A stretch of 64,000 nucleotides of DNA from Flavivirga abyssicola. GTDB lineage: Bacteria; Bacteroidota; Bacteroidia; Flavobacteriales; Flavobacteriaceae. Made by a program: the position numbers and the translations under genes. This document shows, in pieces, positions 26,868 to 36,845 of the stretch. Under the pieces are notes generated by a model that saw nothing but the letters and a program-made list of their open reading frames with translations, ran no database searches and was not told the origin of the DNA. The stretch covers positions 1,723,001 to 1,787,000 of the forward strand of contig NZ_CP141266.1 of NCBI RefSeq assembly GCF_030540775.2, read 5' to 3'. How positions within the stretch are numbered: the first letter of the stretch is position 1; each line of letters opens with the position of its first letter.

Positions 26868-29800
26868 ATGAATAGTACAGTTTTTATAGACGAACCTAAA
26901 ATTTCAAATCATATGAGTACTATAAAAGGGGACTTTGTGAGCTTTGAAAATGAAACCTATTATAAAATTTCTAATAGCGATGCGATGCGCGCTTTCTTTA
27001 TGAGCATAGTCAGCGATTCTAATCACTGGATGTTTATTTCAAGTAATGGAGGTTTAACCGCCGGAAGAAAAAATGCAGAGTTTTCATTATTTCCTTATTA
27101 TACAGATGATAAAATAACCGAATCATCTGAAATTACGGGAAGTAAGGCTATTTTTCAGATCCATAAAAATGGAAAGCTACACATTTGGGAACCATTTTCT
27201 ATACGCCAAATGGGTATTTACAAGACCCAAACAAATCTGTATAAAAATATATATGGGAATAAAATTGTTTTTGAAGAGAATAACCTTGATTTAGGCTTAA
27301 CATACAGATATCATTGGAACACTAGCAATGAATTTGGGTTTGTAAAAAAATCAACATTAATAAATAATTCTGATTTTAAAATTAATGTTAATGTTTTAGA
27401 TGGATTACAAAATATTTTACCCGCAAGCGTAACCGCCGATACACAAAGCGGTAGAAGTAATTTAGTAGATGCCTATAAAAAGAGTGAATTGCAAACAGAA
27501 GTTGGCTTAGGCATTTATGCCTTAAGTGCGGTTATTGTAGATAAGGCAGAACCAAGTGAAGCCTTAAAGGCTAATATTGTATGGTCATCTGGGCTTAAAA
27601 AACCTACTCACTTATTGTCCTCACAACAATTAGACAATTTTAGGAAGCATCAAGACATTCATCAGGAAGTTGATGTGAAAGCAGAGAAAGGAGCCTATTT
27701 TATATCAGCCGAAATAACATTAGAAGCAGGAACAGAAAAAAACTGGATGTTTGTAGCGAATGTTAATCAGTCCATTTCAGATATTGTTAAGGTTTCAAAA
27801 ATCATTGAAAATGAAAAAGATATTGCTAATCTTATTCAAAAAGATATTGATGCTGGAACTAAAAACTTAATTCAGTTAACAAGTGCTTCAGACGGATTAC
27901 AATTAACCGCAGATCCTTTAATCAACACCAGGCATTTCTCTAACACACTGTTTAATATCATGCGTGGTGGTATTTTTGATGATGGTTACAATATTGAAAA
28001 AGTTGATTTTATAAAATATATAGCCAAGGCTAATAAAACGTTCTTCAATAAAAAGAACAGTCAGTTAAAAAATTTACCCGAAGCATTCACTCTTAGTTAT
28101 TTAAAAAATCTTGCAGAACAAGATGTAGATGCTATTTTTAAGCGACTTAGTTTTGAATATTTACCATTAAAATTTAGTAGACGGCATGGTGATCCTAGTA
28201 GACCTTGGAATAAATTTTCGATAAATACACATAGCGAAATTGATGGTTCTAAGATATTAGACTACGAAGGCAACTGGCGGGATATTTTTCAAAATTGGGA
28301 AGCACTTGCACATTCATACCCAGAATTTATAGAGAGTATGATTCATAAGTTTTTAAATGCAACCACATTTGAAGGTTATAACCCATACCGTGTGACTAAG
28401 GATGGCTTCGATTGGGAGATTATTGAGGAAAACGATCCATGGTCTTATATTGGATATTGGGGCGATCATCAAATCATTTACTTACTTAAGTTTTTAGAAT
28501 TTATAGAAGACCATTTCCCTGGCAAACTTGAAGCACGCTTTGATCAGGATATCTTTGTATACGCTAATGTGCCTTATAAAATAAAAAGTTATCAGGATAC
28601 ACTCATTAACCCAAAAGACACTATTGCTTTTGACCACAAGCTAGATGCAAAAATTAATGAAGCAAAACAGAAATTAGGAGCAGACGGTGCATTGCTAAGA
28701 GATAAAAAAGATGCTATTTACAAAGTCAATTTAATTGAAAAGCTAATCACTACGGTATTAGCTAAAGTATCTAACTTTATTCCAGAAGGCGGTATTTGGT
28801 TAAACACACAACGACCTGAATGGAATGATGCTAATAATGCCTTAGTGGGCAATGGTGTATCCATGGTAACCCTTTACTATTTATATCGTTTTTTAAATTT
28901 CTTCGAAAAGATTGTTAAAAAGTCCAAAACAAAACAAATTGAAATATCTGAAGCATTAAAAACTTGCTTTGATGAAATTGTGTCAACATTAGAAACAAAT
29001 AAACACACACTTTCAGGAAACGTATCAAATAAAGATAGAAAGACTATTCTGGACGGTTTAGGTTCAGCAGGAAGTAAGTATAGAAATACTATTTATAATG
29101 ATGGATTTACAAGTAACAAATCCATTATAACTCAATCAGCAATTTTAGATTTTATAACAGTATCCAAAAACTATTTACAACATACCATTGATGCCAATAA
29201 GCGTGAAGACAATATGTTCCATGCATATAACTTAATGACGGTTGAAAATGACGAGGAAGTATCCATCTCTTATTTACCAGAAATGCTAGAAGGACAAGTA
29301 GCCGCTTTAAGCTCAGGTTATTTGTCTCCAAAAGAAGCTTTAGACTTATTAGATGGCTTAAAAAAGAGTGCGCTCTTTAGAGATGACCAATACAGTTATA
29401 TTTTATACCCAGACAAAGAATTACCTCGATTTGATAAGAAAAATAACATCCCGCCTGAAAAAGTAGAACAATCTGATTTATTAAAGCGATTAATAAAAGA
29501 CGGGAATAATCATATTATTGAAAAAGATGTCTTAGGTGGGTATCATTTTAATGGTAATTTCAATAATGCCAATAGTCTAAAAGAAGCTTTAGAAAATTTG
29601 TCTAAAGACGAATATAAATACCTTGTAAAAAAAGATACCGGGTTATTATTAGCCATTTTTGAAGCCATTTTTGATCATAAATCATTTACCGGTCGATCAG
29701 GAACATTTTTCGGCTATGAAGGTTTAGGGTCTATTTATTGGCACATGGTCTCCAAATTATTATTAGCTGTTCAGGAAAACTGCTTGTTAGCTGTAAATAC

Positions 29801-30326
29801 CAATAAAAGCGAGAAACTTATTGGGAAACTTCTAGATCATTACTATGAAATAAACGCGGGCATAGGCGTACATAAATCGCCAGAACTTTATGGGGCATTT
29901 CCAACCGACCCTTACTCGCATACACCAGCTACCAAAGGTGCACAACAACCAGGAATGACAGGTCAGGTTAAAGAAGATATTCTAAGTAGGATTGGTGAAT
30001 TAGGTGTTTTTGTGAAAGATGGTTGTATCACATTCAATCCATGTTTACTACGTAAAGAAGAATTTTTAAAAACGCCTAAAATTTTCAGCTATACAGATGT
30101 TATAAAAGAGGAATGGGAAATGATATTAGACCCAGACACGCTTTGCTTTATGTACTGCCAAGTCCCTATTACCTATAAGCTTTCAAACAAAGATAGCCTA
30201 CAAGTAGTTTTTAATAATAACAGACAATTGAACTTTGATAATTTAAGTCTTGATTCACAAATTTCCGAGTCAATATTTCAAAGAAAAGGACAGGTAAATC
30301 AAATAAATGTATTGCTAAAAAGATAA
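26868..30326 (+). CDS. GH149-type beta-1,3-oligoglucan phosphorylase
   Basis: 1152 aa with no signal peptide, so cytoplasmic. Length and layout fit GH149, the large relatives of GH94 phosphorylases that split beta-1,3-gluco-oligosaccharides with phosphate to glucose-1-phosphate. Landmarks: an N-terminal beta-sandwich with YYKISNSDAMRAFFMSIVSD (about 25-300), then an (alpha/alpha)6-like domain with SYIGYWGDHQIIYLLKFL (about 525), GGIWLNTQRPEWNDANNALVG (about 645) and GRSGTFFGYEGLGSIYWHM (about 945). PELYGAFPTDPYSHTPATKGAQQPGMTGQ near 1005 (here in part) is typical of the active-site loop region. The assignment is from memory; I cannot name the catalytic Asp with certainty. It starts the second, intracellular/periplasmic half of the operon. 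Confidence 0.85.
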   Translation: MNSTVFIDEPKISNHMSTIKGDFVSFENETYYKISNSDAMRAFFMSIVSDSNHWMFISSNGGLTAGRKNAEFSLFPYYTDDKITESSEITGSKAIFQIHKNGKLHIWEPFSIRQMGIYKTQTNLYKNIYGNKIVFEENNLDLGLTYRYHWNTSNEFGFVKKSTLINNSDFKINVNVLDGLQNILPASVTADTQSGRSNLVDAYKKSELQTEVGLGIYALSAVIVDKAEPSEALKANIVWSSGLKKPTHLLSSQQLDNFRKHQDIHQEVDVKAEKGAYFISAEITLEAGTEKNWMFVANVNQSISDIVKVSKIIENEKDIANLIQKDIDAGTKNLIQLTSASDGLQLTADPLINTRHFSNTLFNIMRGGIFDDGYNIEKVDFIKYIAKANKTFFNKKNSQLKNLPEAFTLSYLKNLAEQDVDAIFKRLSFEYLPLKFSRRHGDPSRPWNKFSINTHSEIDGSKILDYEGNWRDIFQNWEALAHSYPEFIESMIHKFLNATTFEGYNPYRVTKDGFDWEIIEENDPWSYIGYWGDHQIIYLLKFLEFIEDHFPGKLEARFDQDIFVYANVPYKIKSYQDTLINPKDTIAFDHKLDAKINEAKQKLGADGALLRDKKDAIYKVNLIEKLITTVLAKVSNFIPEGGIWLNTQRPEWNDANNALVGNGVSMVTLYYLYRFLNFFEKIVKKSKTKQIEISEALKTCFDEIVSTLETNKHTLSGNVSNKDRKTILDGLGSAGSKYRNTIYNDGFTSNKSIITQSAILDFITVSKNYLQHTIDANKREDNMFHAYNLMTVENDEEVSISYLPEMLEGQVAALSSGYLSPKEALDLLDGLKKSALFRDDQYSYILYPDKELPRFDKKNNIPPEKVEQSDLLKRLIKDGNNHIIEKDVLGGYHFNGNFNNANSLKEALENLSKDEYKYLVKKDTGLLLAIFEAIFDHKSFTGRSGTFFGYEGLGSIYWHMVSKLLLAVQENCLLAVNTNKSEKLIGKLLDHYYEINAGIGVHKSPELYGAFPTDPYSHTPATKGAQQPGMTGQVKEDILSRIGELGVFVKDGCITFNPCLLRKEEFLKTPKIFSYTDVIKEEWEMILDPDTLCFMYCQVPITYKLSNKDSLQVVFNNNRQLNFDNLSLDSQISESIFQRKGQVNQINVLLKR

Positions 30327-30336
30327 AGGCAAACCA

Positions 30337-31626
30337 ATGAAAACCAATTTAAAAAGACTCTTATTACTAACCATTTTAATTGCCACAACAGGATGTGCAA
30401 ATAAGTCTAAAAAAGCAATAAAAAAAGTGACTGAAGAAAAATATATAACTGCAGCAGATATTTTAGGAAACCCGAAATATTTAGCCATTTCATATGGAGG
30501 TTACAGACAAATATCTCGAGATATTCAACCAACTATACCTCAGCTAAAAGAAGACATGAAAATTTTAGCAGCTATGGGAATTAAAATATTACGTACTTAC
30601 AATGTACAACTGCAACAAGCCCCGAACATATTAAAAGCGATAAGAGAATTAAAAAGCGACGACCCAACTTTTGAAATGTACGTGATGTTAGGTGCCTGGA
30701 TTGATTGCCAAAATGCATGGACAGACAAAGCACCCAATCACGACATTGAAAGCGAAAACAATGCAGCCGAAATTAAAAGAGCAGTCGCCTTGGCTAAAAT
30801 ATATCCAGATATTGTAAAGATTATTGCGGTCGGAAACGAAGCTATGGTAAATTGGGCAACAAGTTACTTTGTCCGCCCCAATGTCATTTTAAAGTGGGTA
30901 ACCCATCTACAAGAATTAAAGAAATTAGGAGAGCTTCCGGAGTCTTTATGGATAACCAGTTCAGATGATTTTTCTTCTTGGGGCGGCGGCGATGCAAGCT
31001 ATCATACTAAAGACTTGGAAAAACTAATCAAGGCAGTCGATTATATTTCCATGCATACATACCCAATGCACAATACCCATTATAATCCTGAATTTTGGTT
31101 AGCTCCTGAGAGCGAATCCGGCCTTTCAGATCACGAAAAAATTGAATCGGCGATGCAACGTGCACTTAATTTTTCCAAAGCACAATACGACAGTGTTTCA
31201 AACTATGTAAAAAGTTTGGGTGTAAACAAACCCATTCATATTGGAGAAACAGGATGGGCAACCGTCTCAAATGGACACTATAGCAAAAACGGATCTAGGG
31301 CTACAGACGAATATAAATCCGGTCGTTATCATGAATTGATGAGGGATTGGACCAACAAATCCAACATCTCCTGCTTCTATTTTGAAGCTTTTGATGAACA
31401 ATGGAAAGATGCCGCTCACAAATTAGGGTCGGAAAACCACTTTGGACTCATCAATTTAAAAGGGCAAGCTAAATATGCCTTATGGGATATGGTTGATAGA
31501 GGCGTGTTCGATGGATTAACCAGAGATGGAAACCCAATAACTAAAACCTACAATGGAAACAAAGAAGCTTTAATGCAAGAGGTTTTAGTGCCTCCGACCC
31601 ATGCAGAATTTAGTGTCACACATTAA
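30337..31626 (+). CDS. GH17 beta-1,3-glucanase lipoprotein
   Basis: 429 aa. Lipobox ATTGC with Cys 20, then basic residues (ANKSKKAIKK) rather than an acidic run, so it may stay in the periplasm-facing leaflet. The GH17 TIM barrel spans about 45-390: LAISYGGYR at the first strand, VGNEAMVNW with acid/base Glu168, and HIGETGW with nucleophile Glu304. DYISMHTYPMHN and CFYFEAFDEQWKD are usual GH17 strands. It should cut or transfer beta-1,3-gluco-oligosaccharides. It lies 10 bp after the phosphorylase gene and 12 bp before the GH30 gene. Confidence 0.92.
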   Translation: MKTNLKRLLLLTILIATTGCANKSKKAIKKVTEEKYITAADILGNPKYLAISYGGYRQISRDIQPTIPQLKEDMKILAAMGIKILRTYNVQLQQAPNILKAIRELKSDDPTFEMYVMLGAWIDCQNAWTDKAPNHDIESENNAAEIKRAVALAKIYPDIVKIIAVGNEAMVNWATSYFVRPNVILKWVTHLQELKKLGELPESLWITSSDDFSSWGGGDASYHTKDLEKLIKAVDYISMHTYPMHNTHYNPEFWLAPESESGLSDHEKIESAMQRALNFSKAQYDSVSNYVKSLGVNKPIHIGETGWATVSNGHYSKNGSRATDEYKSGRYHELMRDWTNKSNISCFYFEAFDEQWKDAAHKLGSENHFGLINLKGQAKYALWDMVDRGVFDGLTRDGNPITKTYNGNKEALMQEVLVPPTHAEFSVTH

Positions 31627-31638
31627 AATATATAGTAA

Positions 31639-33132
31639 ATGATTATGAAACCTTTAAAATATTATGTCTACGGTCTTTTATTTATAATGATGAGTTGTAC
31701 GGAATCAGAAAACAAATTGCAGGCTGAGGTTTTTGAAACTTCAGCTAAAGGAAATCAACTGACTAAAATTAATGCGTTTCAAAAGTCAGATATTGAAGTG
31801 ACTATACGCTTGAAACCAGACCAAACCTTTCAAACCATTACAGGTTTTGGAGGGGCTTTTACAGAGTCTTCGGCTTATCTGCTAAACAAGTTAAGTAAAG
31901 AAAATCGTGATACTATTTTAAGAGCTTACTTTGCTAAAGAAGGCGCTAGATATTCGCTTACCAGAACACACATGAATTCTTGTGATTTTTCACTAACCAA
32001 TTATTCATATTCACCAGTAGAAGGCGACAAAAATTTAGACCATTTTACCATAGAAGAAGATATGGACGATTTAATCCCTATGATAAAAGATGCCATAGCG
32101 ATTTCTGAAGATGGGTTTAAAATATTTGCGTCTCCATGGTCAGCCGCTCCATGGATGAAGGACAATAACAGTTGGGTAGGTGGTAAACTACGCCCTGAAT
32201 ATTACGACACCTGGGCACTCTTCTTCTCTAAATACCTAGATGCCTATAAAGCTGAAGGTATTAATATTTGGGGATTCACTGTTGAAAATGAACCTCACGG
32301 AAATGGCAATAATTGGGAGAGTATGCATTTTTCTCCCAAAGAGATGACCGATTTTGTTCAGTTTCACTTAGGGCCAAAATTAGAACATGACGGATATGGT
32401 GATAAAATTATTTTAGGGTACGATCAAAACCGAGCAGGACTGAAAGAATGGGTAGATGAAATGTACAGAGATGAAGCCTCCTCAAAATACTTTGATGGAA
32501 CGGCCATACATTGGTATGAAAGTACTTATGACTATTTCCCGGAAGCCTTGCAATATGCTCATAATAAAGCTCCCGATAAATTCTTAATAGAAACTGAAGG
32601 CTGTGTGGATTCTGAAGTGCCTAAGTGGAAAGATGATGCTTGGTACTGGAGTAAAGAAGCAACAGATTGGGGCTGGGATTGGGCCTCCGAAGCCGAAAAA
32701 TATTTACATCCAAAATATGCTCCTGTAAACCGATATGCGAGAGACATTATCGGGTGTTTGAATAACTGGGTAGATGGATGGGTAGACTGGAATATGGTAT
32801 TAGACAGGCAAGGAGGCCCTAACTGGTTTAAGAATTGGTGTGTAGCTCCTGTGATTGTTGACCCTGATGCCAATGAAGTTTACTTCACGCCTATTTATTA
32901 CACTATGGCTCATTTTAGCAAATATATCAGACCCGGAGCAAAAATTATTGGACTAGAAAATTCAGATGAAAAACTTATGGTTACAGCAGCTCAAAACCCA
33001 GATGGGTCTATCGTCGTTGTGACTTTTAACGAAACCGAAACCCCTAAAAGTATTAACCTGTCGATGCATGGAAAAGTGAAACACTTTACAATAGATGCTA
33101 AAGCCATTCAAACTATTGTAATTTCTAATTAA
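31639..33132 (+). CDS. GH30 beta-glucanase lipoprotein (probable beta-1,6-debranching)
   Basis: 497 aa from MIMKP; a second ATG two codons later is equally possible. Lipobox FIMMSC with Cys 20. The GH30 domain shows GFGGAFTESSAY at about 69, SLTRTHMNSCDFS, FASPWSAAPWMKDN, WGFTVENEPHG with acid/base Glu218, and FLIETEGC with nucleophile Glu320; a C-terminal beta-domain ends near IQTIVISN. In laminarin loci of marine Flavobacteriaceae, GH30 members are exo-beta-1,6-glucanases that remove side-chain glucose. That specificity is inferred here from the context, since sequence alone also allows glucosylceramidase-like activity. Confidence 0.92.
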   Translation: MIMKPLKYYVYGLLFIMMSCTESENKLQAEVFETSAKGNQLTKINAFQKSDIEVTIRLKPDQTFQTITGFGGAFTESSAYLLNKLSKENRDTILRAYFAKEGARYSLTRTHMNSCDFSLTNYSYSPVEGDKNLDHFTIEEDMDDLIPMIKDAIAISEDGFKIFASPWSAAPWMKDNNSWVGGKLRPEYYDTWALFFSKYLDAYKAEGINIWGFTVENEPHGNGNNWESMHFSPKEMTDFVQFHLGPKLEHDGYGDKIILGYDQNRAGLKEWVDEMYRDEASSKYFDGTAIHWYESTYDYFPEALQYAHNKAPDKFLIETEGCVDSEVPKWKDDAWYWSKEATDWGWDWASEAEKYLHPKYAPVNRYARDIIGCLNNWVDGWVDWNMVLDRQGGPNWFKNWCVAPVIVDPDANEVYFTPIYYTMAHFSKYIRPGAKIIGLENSDEKLMVTAAQNPDGSIVVVTFNETETPKSINLSMHGKVKHFTIDAKAIQTIVISN

Positions 33133-33163
33133 ATGAAGTTTAACTAACTAATAGCTATAAGAT

Positions 33164-34726
33164 ATGTCAAATATAAAAACTGCAGCGAAAGATAGAGTCC
33201 CCATAGGGCAAAAAGCCGCTTTTGGAGCTGGTCATTTTGTCCTTAACTTATTACCAGGTGCCTTAGGATTCTTTATGTTCTTTTTACTTACCGCTTTTGG
33301 GATGGATCCGCTTTATGCAGGGATACTAGGAGCACTTCCTAGGCTTTTTGACGCGCTTTCAGATCCTATAATGGGTTTCATTTCTGATAATACAAAATCA
33401 AAATGGGGACGACGAAGACCTTATATATTTGTAGGTGCAATTTTAAGTGGGATATTATTTGCTTTATCATGGCAAATGTCCCCTGAAAATTCTCAAATGT
33501 ATAATTTCTGGTACTTTCTTACACTATCCATACTCTTTTTAGCTGGTAATACGATGTATGCTACGCCGTTAGTTGGTTTGGGCTATGAAATGACATCAGA
33601 TTATAATGAACGTACCAGACTTATGGCTTTTTCAAATACTATGGGTCAAATTGCTTGGATGATTGTGCCTTGGTTTTGGGTAATCATTGCCGATCCTCAA
33701 ATATATGAATCGCAAGCCGTAGGTGTAAGACACCTATCTATAATTGTAGGTTTTGCTTGCGTTATTTTAGGCTTACTACCTGCTATTTTCTGTAGAGGTA
33801 TTGACTCTGCAAATATGGAAAATAGAAAAGAAATTACATTTAAAACACTAGCCTCAAACCTTAAAGATTTATGGGATGGTATTAAACAGGTTTCAAAAAA
33901 CAAACCGTTTATGAAGCTTTGTGGTGCAACATTCTTAGTCTTTAATGGGTTTCAAATGGTCGCGGCTTTTAGTGTATATATCATTGTATTTTATATGTAT
34001 AATGGAAGTTATGCAAATGCCGGTACATGGCCAGCCTGGTTTTCAACAATAACAGCAGTTATAACCGCTTTTATTGTGATTCCCATTATATCTAAAATGG
34101 CAAACAAATGGGGTAAACGAAAAGCCTTTATTATTTCAACAGTTATTTCAATAATTGGCTACATATTAAAGTGGTGGGGATTTGATAATGGACTAAATGA
34201 AAACTTCAACAAAACAGAATTTGGTCAATCTCTAAATAGTGGAGTAGCTTCTTTATTTGAGTCTTTAAATCCATTTTTAGAAAGTGTAGGCATGTCTTGG
34301 TTTAGTATTGATACAAGTCAAGGATCGCCGTGGCTAATTTTTATGCCGATACCATTCATAGCCTTTGGCCTAGGAGGGTTGTTCACTTTAATGATGAGTA
34401 TGACCGCAGATGTATGTGATTTAGATGAATTAGAAAACGGAATGCCTCGTAAAGAAGGAACATTCGGTGCTATTTATTGGTGGATGGTTAAAATTGGACA
34501 GTCTATCGCTTTGTTTTTAGGTGGTCTTGTTTTAAAATTAGTAGGCTTCATTTCTGATGCTGAAACTCAAAGTGCTGAAACCATGCACAGTCTAAGAATT
34601 GCAGATATAATAATACCTTCTGTAACTGCTGGAATAGCCATTTGGATTATGTATAAATATAGTCTAAATGAAAAAAGAGCCAGAGAGATTAAAGCAGAAT
34701 TAGTAAGAAGGAGAGGAGAACTATAA
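33164..34726 (+). CDS. MFS sugar:cation symporter (GPH-like)
   Basis: 520 aa with about twelve membrane segments and no signal peptide, an inner-membrane carrier. DALSDPIMGFISDNTKSKWGRRRPYIF is the loop 2-3 signature of the glycoside-pentoside-hexuronide/MFS group (shown here across residues about 65-90). It also has VGLGYEMTSDYNERTRLMAF and a late MTADVCDLDELENGMPRKEG loop, typical for this group. In the operon it would bring gluco-oligosaccharides released in the periplasm to the cytoplasmic phosphorylase and GH17. Confidence 0.92.
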   Translation: MSNIKTAAKDRVPIGQKAAFGAGHFVLNLLPGALGFFMFFLLTAFGMDPLYAGILGALPRLFDALSDPIMGFISDNTKSKWGRRRPYIFVGAILSGILFALSWQMSPENSQMYNFWYFLTLSILFLAGNTMYATPLVGLGYEMTSDYNERTRLMAFSNTMGQIAWMIVPWFWVIIADPQIYESQAVGVRHLSIIVGFACVILGLLPAIFCRGIDSANMENRKEITFKTLASNLKDLWDGIKQVSKNKPFMKLCGATFLVFNGFQMVAAFSVYIIVFYMYNGSYANAGTWPAWFSTITAVITAFIVIPIISKMANKWGKRKAFIISTVISIIGYILKWWGFDNGLNENFNKTEFGQSLNSGVASLFESLNPFLESVGMSWFSIDTSQGSPWLIFMPIPFIAFGLGGLFTLMMSMTADVCDLDELENGMPRKEGTFGAIYWWMVKIGQSIALFLGGLVLKLVGFISDAETQSAETMHSLRIADIIIPSVTAGIAIWIMYKYSLNEKRAREIKAELVRRRGEL

Positions 34727-34744
34727 ATATAAAATCATCAAACT

Positions 34745-35671
34745 ATGTCGTACAGATCAGATAAAATTATGGCCCTATCTGGCCTTAACCTAGAAAACAA
34801 AACAATAAAAGGGTTACAGAATACATTTAAAAGAGTCCTTAAAAGTGGTATGCATGGATTATGCTTTAGTCCTTATGAAGAAGGACAGTCGCCTGGAGAT
34901 CAAATAAGTGTTGATCAAATTAGGCGCCGGATGGAGATTATAAAACCATATACCAAATGGATCCGATCGTTTTCCTGCACAGACGGCAATGAATTGATTC
35001 CCATTATTGCTAAAGAGTATGGAATTAAAACCTTAGTGGGTGCATGGTTAGGTTATGATGCTGAAATAAATAAAAAGGAAATATCTGGCCTTATTAAACT
35101 GGCTAAGGAAGGCTATGTGGATATTGCAGCAGTTGGAAATGAAGTGATGTACAGGGGTGATTTAAAAGAAGATGAGCTTTTGGGTTTCATTTACCATGTA
35201 AAAAATAAAATTCCTGATACTCCTGTTGGCTACGTAGATGCTTACTACGAATTTACACAACGACCAAAAATAACAGAAGCATGCGATGTCATTTTGGCTA
35301 ATTGTTATCCTTACTGGGAAGGGTGTAACATAGAATATTCATTAATCTATATGAAGGACATGTTTAACCAAGCCGTAAAGGCAGCCAATGGTAAAAAGGT
35401 TATAATATCTGAAACCGGATGGCCTAGTCAGGGTGAAGGCTTAAATGGTGCTTTACCTTCATTTATAAACGCGATAACGTACTTTATTAATACCCAGCAA
35501 TGGTCTAAGCAAGATGACATTGATATTTTCTATTTTTCATCATTTGATGAATCGTGGAAAGTAGGAGATGAAGGAGATGTAGGTGCATTTTGGGGGTTAT
35601 GGGATAAATACGAAAAACCTAAATTCTATTCAACTCCTGTGCTTTTTAATAAAAACAAAACTTCTGTATAG
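34745..35671 (+). CDS. cytoplasmic GH17 enzyme
   Basis: 308 aa with no signal peptide or lipobox, unlike the GH17 lipoprotein upstream. TIM-barrel motifs: HGLCFSPYEEGQSP near residue 37, VGNEVMYRGD with acid/base Glu133, ISETGWPSQG with nucleophile Glu223, and IDIFYFSSFDESWK. The protein probably hydrolyses or rearranges imported beta-1,3-oligosaccharides beside the phosphorylase. It is the last gene of the operon, followed by a strong terminator. Confidence 0.92.
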   Translation: MSYRSDKIMALSGLNLENKTIKGLQNTFKRVLKSGMHGLCFSPYEEGQSPGDQISVDQIRRRMEIIKPYTKWIRSFSCTDGNELIPIIAKEYGIKTLVGAWLGYDAEINKKEISGLIKLAKEGYVDIAAVGNEVMYRGDLKEDELLGFIYHVKNKIPDTPVGYVDAYYEFTQRPKITEACDVILANCYPYWEGCNIEYSLIYMKDMFNQAVKAANGKKVIISETGWPSQGEGLNGALPSFINAITYFINTQQWSKQDDIDIFYFSSFDESWKVGDEGDVGAFWGLWDKYEKPKFYSTPVLFNKNKTSV

Positions 35672-35726
35672 GTATAAACTAAGAAATAGCAGTTTCATAA
35701 GTATTTAGTTTGTTTGATTCGCTAAG

Positions 35727-35757
35727 AAAGGGTGTGATTTTACTATCACACCCTTTT
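35727..35757. terminator. terminator of the glucan operon
   Basis: AAAGGGTGTGA (35727-35737) pairs perfectly with TCACACCCTTT (35746-35756) around an 8-nt loop and runs into T residues. It marks the 3' end of the nine-gene operon; it is bidirectional in form. Confidence 0.92.
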
Positions 35758-35829
35758 GTTATTTGTGACTATCATACTTACATTAGTTACAAAATATTTC
35801 TTTACTTTGTGTAAACCTTCTCTTAAGTT

Positions 35830-36525
35830 ATGTTTGATGATATCTTAACCGCCATTCCTTTTGGAATAATACTAGCCTTTACAATTGGTCCCGTATTTTT
35901 TGTGCTTTTAGAAACAAGTGCCACAAAAGGTTTTAGAAGCGCATTAATTTTCGACCTAGGAGTTGTTCTTGCCGATATTATTTTTATTGTTATCGCTTTT
36001 TATAGTACCAATAACTTAAGGGGGAAAATTAGTAACGATCCGAGTTTTTTAGTTTTTGGAGGTGTTTTATTAATTGTTTATGGTATCATTTCCTTCATAA
36101 AAACATCAAAATCTTTTAGGGCAATCGTTAAAGAATATCACAAGGTTGAAATTCAAAAAGATTATGGCAAGCTTTTTATAAAAGGCTTCTTACTTAATTT
36201 TATAAATATTGGTGTTCTAATTGGTTGGCTAGGTTTTATGGTATTGGGAGATACATTAACCACATCAGAAAACGGCGATATTGTTTTTATTGTTACCATG
36301 ATTGGATCTTATTTTGTTACGGATCTAATTAAAATACTGGTAGCCAAAAGGTTAAAAGCGAAATTAACACCTCGGCTTATTTTTAAAACTAAAAAAGTAA
36401 TTGCCATGGTTATTTTAGGTTTTGGAATTTTGTTATTTGTGCAGGGTTTGTTTCCTGAAGCATATGAAAAAAATAAAGAAAAGTTAGAACAAATAAACCC
36501 CATAAAAGAAAAACGTCCAGAATAG
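35830..36525 (+). CDS. LysE/RhtB-type amino-acid exporter
   Basis: 231 aa with about six membrane segments. The start (ILTAIPFGIILAFTIGPVFFVLLETSATKGFRSALIFDLG) has the PFG...GPVFF...G motif of the LysE superfamily. A hydrophilic cytoplasmic loop (IVKEYHKVEIQKDYG) lies mid-protein and a basic tail closes it. The likely role is export of amino acids or related metabolites through the inner membrane; the substrate cannot be read. It is monocistronic with its own terminator. Confidence 0.88.
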   Translation: MFDDILTAIPFGIILAFTIGPVFFVLLETSATKGFRSALIFDLGVVLADIIFIVIAFYSTNNLRGKISNDPSFLVFGGVLLIVYGIISFIKTSKSFRAIVKEYHKVEIQKDYGKLFIKGFLLNFINIGVLIGWLGFMVLGDTLTTSENGDIVFIVTMIGSYFVTDLIKILVAKRLKAKLTPRLIFKTKKVIAMVILGFGILLFVQGLFPEAYEKNKEKLEQINPIKEKRPE

Positions 36526-36541
36526 TCTGGAAGCTTTTTTT
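36516..36541 (+). terminator. terminator overlapping the end of the LysE gene
   Basis: TCCAGA (36516-36521) pairs with TCTGGA (36526-36531) around ATAG, which contains the stop codon, followed after AGC by a T7 run. Confidence 0.8.
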
Positions 36542-36622
36542 AAGGTGTCTATAAAATTTGAAAAACAAATTCGAATAGAAGGTTTTGCTTCTATTTAATT
36601 AATTTCTCTAAAAACTTATCAT

Positions 36623-36656
36623 AAAAAAACCCTCAAGTAAAACTTGAAGGTTTTTT
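36623..36656 (-). terminator. terminator of tRNA-Cys
   Basis: Inverted arms (AACCCTCAAGT and ACTTGAAGGTT, one mismatch) lie just past the tRNA 3' end on the minus strand, with an A run on the plus strand that reads as a U run in the transcript. Confidence 0.75.
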
Positions 36657-36657
36657 G

Positions 36658-36728
36658 AGGCGTCGAGCGGATTCGAACCGCTGTAGAAGGTTTTGCAGAC
36701 CTCTGCCTAGCCACTCGGCCACGACGCC
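36658..36728 (-). tRNA. tRNA-Cys (GCA)
   Basis: 71 nt. The acceptor stem GGCGTCG pairs with CGACGCC. The D arm is GGCCGAGTGGCTAGGC, the anticodon loop reads CTGCAAA (anticodon GCA) and the T arm is GCGGTTCGAATCCGC. The base after the acceptor stem is U, the cysteine discriminator. CCA is not encoded. Confidence 0.97.
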
Positions 36729-36845
36729 AATTTGAAAAAAGTCTATCAAAAGTATTTTTAATAAACCTTTAAAAACAGTCATTCCCAATGCCTCGGAAAT
36801 CTGGGTACAAAAGTAAAAAAAAATATAACTTATCCTTACTTTAAA

